Source: an uncultured Coprococcus sp. (GTDB taxonomy: Bacteria; Bacillota; Clostridia; Lachnospirales; Lachnospiraceae). From it: 64,000 nucleotides of DNA. The notes below the pieces were generated by a model. It made no database searches. It worked only from the letters and a program-made list of their open reading frames with translations, and had not been told where the DNA came from. A program made the position numbers and the translations under genes. Below are positions 9,192 through 15,489 of this stretch, piece by piece; positions within the stretch are counted from its first letter, which is position 1; the number at the start of each line of letters is the position of its first letter. Location of the stretch: the NCBI GenBank assembly GCA_934277375.1, contig CAKQTZ010000003.1:124001-188000 (forward strand), read 5' to 3'.

Positions 9192-9929
9192 CTAATATTG
9201 TTTCATGATCTCTCTTTTTAGCTTTTTGATTATCTTTTTCTCAAGCCTTGAAATATAGGATTGAGATATCCCCATCATATCTGCAACTTCCTTTTGAGTT
9301 TTTTCGTTTCCCCCTATAGTATTTATGCCGTATCGTAGTTCGATTATGGTCCGCTCCTTTTCACCAAGCTTGGAAATGGCCATATCAAGGAGATTTCGGT
9401 CAACCTCTGTTTCAAGATCGCGGTACACGATGTCCTCATCCGTTCCCAGAATATCAGATAGAAGAAGCTCATTTCCATCCCAGTCAACATTGAGAGGTTC
9501 ATCTATGGACACTTCCGTCTTAAGTCTGCTGTTGCGTCTGAGAAACATCAGTATTTCATTTTCTATACATCTGGATGCGTATGTTGCAAGCTTGATATTC
9601 TTATCATTTTTAAATGTGTTTATCGCCTTTATCAGCCCGATGGTTCCGATGGATATAAGATCTTCGATACCAACTCCTGTATTATCAAATTTCTTTGCTA
9701 TGTATACAACGAGACGTAGATTTCTCTCTATGAGAAGTTTTTTAGCCTCCTCAGACTGATTTTCAGTGAGTTCATTTATGACTAAGGCTTCCTCTGCCTG
9801 ATCAAGTGGTGCAGGCAGAACCTCCGTGCCGCCTATGTAATGGATATCTCTGCTGTTTCTCAGAGAAAGCAGAGACAGATTGCTGGCAACAGTAAATTTG
9901 AAATCGTTACCCCTTATTGTGTTTAACAT
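9192..9929 (-). CDS. sigE: RNA polymerase sporulation sigma factor SigE
   Basis: The first mother-cell-specific sigma factor of sporulation. Over 245 residues it closely follows SigE: region 2 with [13 protein letters not shown] and [14 protein letters not shown], the linker [19 protein letters not shown], and region 4 helix-turn-helix [19 protein letters not shown]. About 28 residues precede the HYIGGTE segment, in the place of the pro-sequence that SpoIIGA removes, although this leader is less basic and less clearly amphipathic than the Bacillus one. The ATG at 9929 has AGAGG 8 bases upstream. It overlaps the upstream spoIIGA-like gene by 23 bases, implying coupled expression. No sigG follows, unlike the usual spoIIGA-sigE-sigG order. 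Confidence 0.93.
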   Translation of the reverse strand: MLNTIRGNDFKFTVASNLSLLSLRNSRDIHYIGGTEVLPAPLDQAEEALVINELTENQSEEAKKLLIERNLRLVVYIAKKFDNTGVGIEDLISIGTIGLIKAINTFKNDKNIKLATYASRCIENEILMFLRRNSRLKTEVSIDEPLNVDWDGNELLLSDILGTDEDIVYRDLETEVDRNLLDMAISKLGEKERTIIELRYGINTIGGNEKTQKEVADMMGISQSYISRLEKKIIKKLKREIMKQY

Positions 9930-10365
9930 GTCTTTTGCCTCTTTTCATATATTTTTTGTTAAGAAGAACACATTTATTTGTGTGAAGTATTGTAAATGAA
10001 TTTGGACTTATTCCGATCAAAGGATTCTTTTCTATATAGATCGTGTCGACAAACATGTAATCGATATCCATCGCCAGCATAAGCCCGTTATTTGAACAGA
10101 TGGTATTATATGGAATCAGATGTGTCCCCTTGGGCATAGCTCTCTTATCCGTGATTATGGAATGCGGATTTTCAATATAGGCGTCGATCAGCTCTCTTAT
10201 CTGAGGTGAAGCCAGTGCTGTGGCAACTTCGTAGGTGGCGACAATAACATTGCGGCCGGTCATATTGCATCTGAGAGTATTCCCTGTGTCAATGTACCCG
10301 ATAGCACTGGTGACATTGAATTTTGTTCCGAGTAATACATTTGTCAGAATGTTCAAATAATTCAC
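9907..10365 (-). CDS. spoIIGA: SpoIIGA-like pro-sigma-E processing protease, protease domain only
   Basis: SpoIIGA is the aspartic protease that activates pro-SigE in the mother cell after the SpoIIR signal from the forespore. This 152-residue product matches only its C-terminal half: the active-site GYIDTGN near residue 20-26, the HLIPYNTI strand and the LIGISPNS segment. The N-terminal membrane domain (five helices in characterised SpoIIGA) is absent. An in-frame TAA lies four codons before the GTG, and the 281 bases up to the next gene cannot hold it. The GTG has no convincing ribosome site. It directly overlaps sigE. This is either a soluble variant or a decayed gene. Confidence 0.75.
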   Translation of the reverse strand: MNYLNILTNVLLGTKFNVTSAIGYIDTGNTLRCNMTGRNVIVATYEVATALASPQIRELIDAYIENPHSIITDKRAMPKGTHLIPYNTICSNNGLMLAMDIDYMFVDTIYIEKNPLIGISPNSFTILHTNKCVLLNKKYMKRGKRHVKHNKG

Positions 10366-10489
10366 TTCTTTTTCTTATTGCATTAGGAATTATATATGTA
10401 ACATAGTGAGAAAATGGTCGTATTAAAATAAATGAAGCCAAGACATTTCGATTGAATTTTCAAAATGTTGATAAAAGTGTTATTAAATT

Positions 10490-10548
10490 TGTGGATTTGT
10501 GATCAGATAACCTAAGAATGTGTATAAATCTGTGGATAGTGTGGAAAA
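10490..10548 (-). repeat. Cluster of four DnaA-box-like nonamers
   Basis: Within 59 bases the + strand carries TGTGGATTT (10490), TGTGTATAA (10519), TGTGGATAG (10531) and TGTGGAAAA (10540), all in one orientation. Read on the - strand they resemble the DnaA box TTATNCACA; the second is a perfect match, the third and fourth differ at one base and the first at two. They lie in the 281-base gap between the divergent spoIIGA-sigE and subtilase genes. No other genes or hairpins were seen in this gap. Binding is inference. Confidence 0.4.
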
Positions 10549-10646
10549 GTTCCAAAATATACTAAAATGTGTGCAAATTAAGAACAATATGCGACATAGT
10601 GCGATATTAAGCGGAATACAATGATAAAAAAGAGAAAAGTGTATGT

Positions 10647-12338
10647 ATGGGAGAAAAAATAAATCCTGAACTTGAATTGGCGATAAATATTAACAATTAT
10701 ACCAGTGGAAGCAGTCTGTATATCGGATACAACACGGCTGATGATTCATGGACACTCATACTAAGATATTCCGGAGACATACATGATCTGGAGATGGAAT
10801 ATCTTAACAAATGTATATATCTTCTCGGGGGATTTGCGATTATAGAAATATATACATACAATATAGACAGGCTTCTGAGGGATCCACGTATTCTTTATAT
10901 TGATAAAGCTAATTATTTTAGTTATGGGAGTGTCAGTAATTCTTATGAGAAATTATCGATGTGTATTACAAACAGGTTCAATTCAAGATATGACCTGACT
11001 GGTGCCGGAGTCTGTGTCGGTATAATAGACAGTGGCCTGGATCTGCGCAATCAGGAATTCTATAGTGATGACAAATTGCGAGTGATATTGTATTGGAATC
11101 AGAATGAGTTATATAATGAAGAACATCCAAATGATTACAAAATTGGTAGGATATATAATGAGAGGGAACTGGATGATGATAATAATAGAGAGTACATATC
11201 TGAGGGATTGTTCTCGGTCCATGGTACTGAGGTGGCGTCAGCATCTGTGGGAAATAACACAGGTATAGCATATGGTTCTTCTGTGATAGTAGTAGAACAG
11301 TATGGAGGTGCAGATATCCCGGATACGATAAGTATAATGATGGGTATAGATTTTCTTGTCAGATACAGCATGAGCAGTGGGGTTCCTTTGGTCATCAATT
11401 TATCATATGGCAACAATTACGGCGCCCATGATGGCAACAGTACACTGGAGCTGTTTATAGACGTTGTGTCACAGATGAGTAAAGTTAATGTGGTCACAGG
11501 AACCGGTAATGACGGTGACAGATCACTGCATACCAGTGGGATACTTGGAAATGTAAGCTTCAAGGACATAGATATAGCGGTGTATGATGGGGTGAACAAT
11601 TTTGGACTGCAGGTGTGGAAGAATTATACAGATAATTTTGATTTGCTTGTCTATTCGCCTTCATATGATCTGGTCATGTATATCACCGATGGGCAGATAA
11701 CTCAGGGAGTATCTTCAGGGACAACACATGTATATGGCATTTTTCAATCTCCAACGCCTTATAATACCAAGCAGCTTATATATATATATTTCAGTGCCAG
11801 AACATACATAGAGACAGGTGTGTGGCATGTGAGAATAATACCTAAAAGCATCATAAATGGAGTGTATAATGCATATATTCCAGGAAGTTTATATATAACT
11901 GGGGTTGTAGCATTTGAAACTCCGGCCGTATATGGCACACTGTCAATTCCGTCTTCAGCCAGATCTGCGATATCCGTTGCTGCATATGATCAGAGAGAGG
12001 AAGCTCTGACATCGTTTTCCGGCAGAGGCTTTACAACGGATAATGCAGTGAAACCAGATATAGCTGCACCGGGAGTTGGTGTAACTGTATCAATAGGAAG
12101 AGGGGAATACGCTTTGGCGGATGGAACGTCTATATCATCAGCATTAGTATCCGGGTGTGCGGCACTGCTTATGGAATGGGGGATAGTAAGGGGAAATGAT
12201 CCATTTATGTATGGGGAACGTCTTAAGGCCCAGCTTATCCGAGGGGCCGTTCCGTTAAGAGGACTTGATATGTATCCAAACAGATTTATAGGCTGGGGGA
12301 CGGTGTGCATGGACAAAAGCTTTGAGGGATTAGATTAA
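10647..12338 (+). CDS. S8 family serine peptidase (subtilisin, Csp-like)
   Basis: A 563-residue subtilase without a signal peptide. The catalytic residues are all present: Asp in GIIDSGLD (about residue 128), His in VHGTEVASAS (about 192), the oxyanion Asn in GTGNDG, and Ser in DGTSISSALVSG (about 495). A jelly-roll-like insertion lies between the Asn and Ser regions. This architecture matches the clostridial Csp group, whose studied members process spore germination enzymes. The divergent position next to sigE is suggestive, but many Lachnospiraceae carry several such proteases of unknown role. The ribosome site is weak. Confidence 0.85.
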   Translation: MGEKINPELELAININNYTSGSSLYIGYNTADDSWTLILRYSGDIHDLEMEYLNKCIYLLGGFAIIEIYTYNIDRLLRDPRILYIDKANYFSYGSVSNSYEKLSMCITNRFNSRYDLTGAGVCVGIIDSGLDLRNQEFYSDDKLRVILYWNQNELYNEEHPNDYKIGRIYNERELDDDNNREYISEGLFSVHGTEVASASVGNNTGIAYGSSVIVVEQYGGADIPDTISIMMGIDFLVRYSMSSGVPLVINLSYGNNYGAHDGNSTLELFIDVVSQMSKVNVVTGTGNDGDRSLHTSGILGNVSFKDIDIAVYDGVNNFGLQVWKNYTDNFDLLVYSPSYDLVMYITDGQITQGVSSGTTHVYGIFQSPTPYNTKQLIYIYFSARTYIETGVWHVRIIPKSIINGVYNAYIPGSLYITGVVAFETPAVYGTLSIPSSARSAISVAAYDQREEALTSFSGRGFTTDNAVKPDIAAPGVGVTVSIGRGEYALADGTSISSALVSGCAALLMEWGIVRGNDPFMYGERLKAQLIRGAVPLRGLDMYPNRFIGWGTVCMDKSFEGLD

Positions 12339-12446
12339 TTGTATGAAAGATTTGCAAAAACATGTGGTCTTATGTCGGATTATTGTGTATAATTCAATTT
12401 ATACGTGCCTTAAAAACGGTTTAAAAGAAAATGGGGTATTTCACAC

Positions 12447-13139
12447 ATGGTAGGATTTTATAATTATACAGTTATTTTGACATATATGAGTCTTGTATCA
12501 TCGATCACAGGAATGTTCTTTACATTTAAGGGGCATCTGAGTATAGGAATTTTGTGCCTTGCGCTTTCTGGTTTGTTTGATGCGTTTGATGGAAAAGTTG
12601 CAAGAAGCAAAAAGGACAGAACAAAGGATGAAAAGAGATTTGGAATACAGATAGATTCCTTATGTGATCTTGTGAGCTTTGGTGTATTTCCTGTGATACT
12701 TTGCTGGCATTCTGGCATGAACACTCCAGTTGGAATGGTTATACTTGCGATGTACTGTCTGGCAGGAATGATAAGGCTGGCATATTATAATGTTCTTGAA
12801 GAGAAGAAGAATAATGATATAGAAGATGCAGAGGTTATAGAGGAGCCGGATGGAAGAAAATATTTCCATGGCATGCCAATAACAGCGATATCTGTAGGAC
12901 TTCCTGTTTTATATGTAACTTCTCCATTGCTTGGCTCACATTTTCCGATATTACTTCATGGCATAATGATATTGGCACTTGTGCTTTTTATCACTGATTT
13001 CAAATTTCCAAAGCCAACGACAAAGGAGCTTGTGATAATAATTTTTATAGTAGCTGTAGCTGTTGTATGGCTTATGGTGAGGTATATGGTCAGACGTCAT
13101 ATTATTGTGCTGCCATATATAATAAGACTTTTGTCTTAG
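12447..13139 (+). CDS. pssA: CDP-diacylglycerol-serine O-phosphatidyltransferase
   Basis: Makes phosphatidylserine from CDP-diacylglycerol and serine at the membrane. The 230 residues carry the CDP-alcohol phosphatidyltransferase signature: DAFDGKVAR, then a longer-than-minimal spacer, then GIQIDSLCD, plus about six hydrophobic segments. The longer spacer between AR and G is typical of phosphatidylserine synthases. A TATAAT at 12388-12393 may be its -10 box, without a clear -35. The decarboxylase gene follows 37 bases downstream, so the two steps to phosphatidylethanolamine are encoded together. Confidence 0.92.
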   Translation: MVGFYNYTVILTYMSLVSSITGMFFTFKGHLSIGILCLALSGLFDAFDGKVARSKKDRTKDEKRFGIQIDSLCDLVSFGVFPVILCWHSGMNTPVGMVILAMYCLAGMIRLAYYNVLEEKKNNDIEDAEVIEEPDGRKYFHGMPITAISVGLPVLYVTSPLLGSHFPILLHGIMILALVLFITDFKFPKPTTKELVIIIFIVAVAVVWLMVRYMVRRHIIVLPYIIRLLS

Positions 13140-13176
13140 AAGCGGACATGATATGAAAAGGAAGTAAGTAATATAC

Positions 13177-14061
13177 ATGAAAAAAAGAGATAAAGTAAGA
13201 TATAGAAAGTCAGTACATACGGAAGGCTTGTCCTTTCAGGATAAAATATTGAGAATATTGTACGGCAACAGGGCTGGCAGGATTCTATTAAGCTTGTTGA
13301 TACGGCCGGAGATATCTATTGTGGCTGGAATGCTTATGGATTCGTCACTGTCAAAACTGGCTATCAGACCTTTCGTCAGAAGAAATCACATAGATATGTC
13401 TATGTGCAGGAAAACTGAATTTTCATCATATAATGATTTTTTCAAGAGAAAGCTTATAGCTGGTGCCAGACCGGTTGATGATACCGTACATGGCTTTATA
13501 AGTCCGTGTGATGGCAGACTGACGGTATATGATATAGCTGACACACACAGTTCTTTGTTCAATATTAAAGATTCGGAGTACACCGTTGAGGCACTCCTTC
13601 GTGACAAAAAACTTGCAGAGAGGTATAGGGGGGGGAAGCTTTGGCTGTTCAGATTATGTGTTGATGATTATCACAGATATATATATAATGTCGATGGAGT
13701 ACAGTCATATGTAAGACGTATAGATGGTGTGTATCATACGGTGAATCCGATAGCTGGCGAATATTATGATATATATAAAGAGAACACAAGAGAATATTGT
13801 GTCATAAAGACAACAGATATGGGAACCGTAGTCGATATGGAAGTGGGAGCACTTCTTGTTGGAAGAATTGAGAACAGATACAACGGTTCGCGCAGAGTCA
13901 GAAGAGGAGAGGAGAAAGGCAATTTTGCATTTGGAGGATCCACGATAATCATTCTTACTCAGAAGAATCGGGCTACTCCGATTGTAGAGATAGCGCGTAA
14001 CTCGCGGGCTGGAAAAGAAACAAGAATCAGACAAGGTGAGATTGTTGGTACTACAAAATAA
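13177..14061 (+). CDS. psd: Phosphatidylserine decarboxylase
   Basis: Converts phosphatidylserine to phosphatidylethanolamine. The 294-residue proenzyme has the self-cleavage motif FGGSTI near residues 252-257; cleavage between Gly and Ser makes the pyruvoyl prosthetic group on the small subunit. Conserved upstream segments include SPCDGRLTVYD and CVDDYHRYIYNVDG. It lies directly after the synthase gene and is closed by a terminator shared with the convergent regulator gene. Confidence 0.95.
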   Translation: MKKRDKVRYRKSVHTEGLSFQDKILRILYGNRAGRILLSLLIRPEISIVAGMLMDSSLSKLAIRPFVRRNHIDMSMCRKTEFSSYNDFFKRKLIAGARPVDDTVHGFISPCDGRLTVYDIADTHSSLFNIKDSEYTVEALLRDKKLAERYRGGKLWLFRLCVDDYHRYIYNVDGVQSYVRRIDGVYHTVNPIAGEYYDIYKENTREYCVIKTTDMGTVVDMEVGALLVGRIENRYNGSRRVRRGEEKGNFAFGGSTIIILTQKNRATPIVEIARNSRAGKETRIRQGEIVGTTK

Positions 14062-14065
14062 AGAA

Positions 14066-14112
14066 AGAGCAGATGGTTACATCATTATATGACATCTGCT
14101 CTTCCTTTATTT
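14066..14112. terminator. Terminator between psd and the convergent regulator
   Basis: A perfect 10-base inverted repeat (AGAGCAGATG at 14066-14075, CATCTGCTCT at 14093-14102), followed by TTCCTTTATTTTT on the + strand and an A-rich flank on the other side that would give a T tail on the - strand. Likely bidirectional. Confidence 0.75.
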
Positions 14113-14136
14113 TTATTTCTTTGTCAGGATAAGCTT

Positions 14137-14520
14137 TTACATTTTGCTCTGATCTGATGAACGTACATGCCTCTTTATCGCATCAAATGTCTCCTGGCTT
14201 ATAACATGCTCTATCTTACACGCATCCTCTGCTGCGGTTTCCTGTGCAACTCCAAGACTTGTGAACCATGAAGAGAGAAGCTGATGTCTCTCATAGATCA
14301 TCTCTGCAATTTTTCTTCCTGCTGCTGTAAGAGTTATGTATCCGGATTCGCTGACTTCGATATAAGACATCTCTCTGAGATTTTTCATTGCAACGCTTAC
14401 ACTGGATTTCTTGTAACCTGTTTCATTGGCGATGTCAACGCCTCTCACAACTGGCAGCTTCTGGCTGAGAACAAGAATAGTCTCCAGATAATTTTCAACC
14501 GACTCATTAGTGGTCAACAT
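14137..14520 (-). CDS. DtxR/MntR-family metal-dependent transcriptional regulator
   Basis: A 127-residue repressor with an N-terminal winged helix-turn-helix (NYLETILVLSQ through SSVSVAMKNLREMSYI) and the dimerisation/metal domain (RHQLLSSWFTSLGV and EDACKIEHVISQE), in which Glu, Cys and His ligands are typical. No SH3-like C-terminal domain is present, so it is MntR-sized. It is transcribed away from the feo operon. The palindromes at 14765 and 15335 are good candidates for its operators. It probably represses ferrous-iron uptake when metal is plentiful; Fe versus Mn cannot be told from sequence. Confidence 0.88.
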   Translation of the reverse strand: MLTTNESVENYLETILVLSQKLPVVRGVDIANETGYKKSSVSVAMKNLREMSYIEVSESGYITLTAAGRKIAEMIYERHQLLSSWFTSLGVAQETAAEDACKIEHVISQETFDAIKRHVRSSDQSKM

Positions 14521-14748
14521 AGTGTGTATCCCCCTTATTATTAACCGTGCTTCATAAAACTTAAAATGGAGTGTAGGATACCTGTGTTCCTGCTACACAC
14601 CCATTTATTTACAAATTATATCATATACACTTTACATATTCAATTTGATAATTGAAATGCAGCTTACGATGAGACATATGATAAATAGGCACTTTTTATC
14701 AATTAAATGTACATAATTTATTCAATTAGTCTAAAATAATAAATGTTA

Positions 14749-14777
14749 TTGACATCTAAACAACGTTAGTATATACT
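14749..14777 (+). promoter_or_regulatory. feo operon promoter
   Basis: TTGACA (14749-14754), a 17-base spacer and TATACT (14772-14777). The -10 box lies inside the palindromic operator at 14765-14780, so repressor binding would block polymerase. Confidence 0.8.
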
Positions 14778-14780
14778 AAC
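14765..14780. promoter_or_regulatory. Operator palindrome 1 (feoA promoter)
   Basis: GTTAGTATATACTAAC is a perfect 16-base palindrome overlapping the feo -10 box. Position and length suit a DtxR-family dimer site. A near-identical copy is at 15335-15350. Confidence 0.75.
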
Positions 14781-14829
14781 CACGATATGAAAATCAGTGG
14801 TTTTAACTGCTAATTAAGGAGGTGCAATT

Positions 14830-15039
14830 ATGCCATTAACATTTGCAAAACCGGGTGAGGCTAACGTAATTAAGAAAGTTGGCGGAAGAGAGAAAACAAG
14901 ACTGTTTCTTGAAAAGCTGGGCTTTGTTGAAGGCAGTGTTGTAACTGTCGTTGCAGAGAATGCTGGAAACCTTATAGTTAATATCAAAGATTCCCGTGTT
15001 GCCATTGATAAGGATATGGCCAGCAAGATTCTTGTGTAG
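14830..15039 (+). CDS. feoA: Ferrous iron transport protein FeoA (first copy)
   Basis: A 69-residue SH3-like cytoplasmic protein thought to assist FeoB in ferrous iron uptake. It has the family pattern: REKTRLFLEKLGFVEGSVVTVV, then NLIVNIKDSRVAIDKDMA. The start has AAGGAGG 8 bases upstream. It is the first gene of the operon and is followed by a second, less similar FeoA. Confidence 0.92.
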   Translation: MPLTFAKPGEANVIKKVGGREKTRLFLEKLGFVEGSVVTVVAENAGNLIVNIKDSRVAIDKDMASKILV

Positions 15040-15090
15040 GTGTGCGCAGGTGTCTGATTGGCAAGAAATGCATGTAAAAGGAGTAATGTC

Positions 15091-15312
15091 ATGAGCACAT
15101 TAAAGGATGTCAAGGTTGGCAGTACTGTAACTGTCAAGAAGATTGCAGGCGAAGGTCCTGTAAAGAGACGTATCATGGACATGGGCATCACAAAGGGTGT
15201 ACAGGTTTATGTTCGTAAGGTTGCCCCTCTCGGTGATCCTGTAGAGGTTACTGTAAGAGGCTATGAGTTATCAATACGTAAAGCTGATGCTGAGATTATA
15301 GAGGTAGAGTAA
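15091..15312 (+). CDS. feoA: Ferrous iron transport protein FeoA (second copy)
   Basis: A 73-residue FeoA-type SH3 protein (KKIAGEGPVKRRIMDMGITK, then PVEVTVRGYELSIRKADA). The ATG at 15091 is set by AAAGGAG at 15077-15083; the in-frame TTG at 15058 is less likely. Tandem FeoA genes before feoB are frequent in Clostridia and may form a heteromeric partner set for FeoB, which is inference. Confidence 0.92.
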   Translation: MSTLKDVKVGSTVTVKKIAGEGPVKRRIMDMGITKGVQVYVRKVAPLGDPVEVTVRGYELSIRKADAEIIEVE

Positions 15313-15334
15313 CAGCTATTTTTTTTATTCGTGC

Positions 15335-15350
15335 GTTAGTATGTGCTAAC
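15335..15350. promoter_or_regulatory. Operator palindrome 2 (feoA2-feoB gap)
   Basis: GTTAGTATGTGCTAAC matches operator 1 at 14 of 16 positions and has the same 5-base arms GTTAG/CTAAC. It sits between feoA2 and feoB, suggesting a second regulated start or a roadblock site for feoB. No strong -35 box was seen in front of it. Confidence 0.65.
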
Positions 15351-15364
15351 ATATGATAGAAATG

Positions 15365-15462
15365 GCTAATGCGCTGTGCATTGGCGGGTGAGATAACCCT
15401 ACAAAGATGACACATTGCGAAGCACGCAGACGCCGTGTGCAAGCACCTTTCAATGCGTCTGC
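15365..15462 (+). ncRNA. Structured leader upstream of feoB (unassigned)
   Basis: Three consecutive stems precede feoB. They are GCTAATGC/GCATTGGC with a 5-base loop (15365-15385), GGGT/ACCC (15386-15399), and GCAGACGC/GCGTCTGC (15426-15433 with 15455-15462). GCATTG (15378-15383) can pair instead with CAATGC (15451-15456), which would break both the first and the last stem. It does not match any riboswitch consensus recalled here. No T run follows, so control, if any, would act on translation or RNA stability. Confidence 0.45.
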
Positions 15463-15489
15463 ACAATACAATAGGAAAGAGGGTAAACA

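Larger units (their letters stand above)
14521..14829. promoter_or_regulatory. Divergent control region between the DtxR-type gene and feoA
   Basis: A 309-base AT-rich region with no gene. It holds the feoA promoter and operator near its right end (described separately). A CTGTGTTCCTGCTACAC-like stretch sits near the left end. No second copy of the operator palindrome was seen close to the regulator start, so self-regulation is not evident. Confidence 0.6.

Noticed and set aside
10490..10548. Replication origin
   Set aside because: DnaA-like sites are present but imperfect, and no origin-linked genes (dnaA, dnaN, rpmH) lie nearby.
10366..10646. Remnant of the SpoIIGA membrane domain upstream of the protease part
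   Set aside because: The region is too short, has frequent stops and shows no hydrophobic coding stretch in the - strand frames.
15305..15330. Terminator between feoA2 and feoB (T run after CTA)
   Set aside because: Only a 4-base weak stem precedes the T run; not enough for a terminator.
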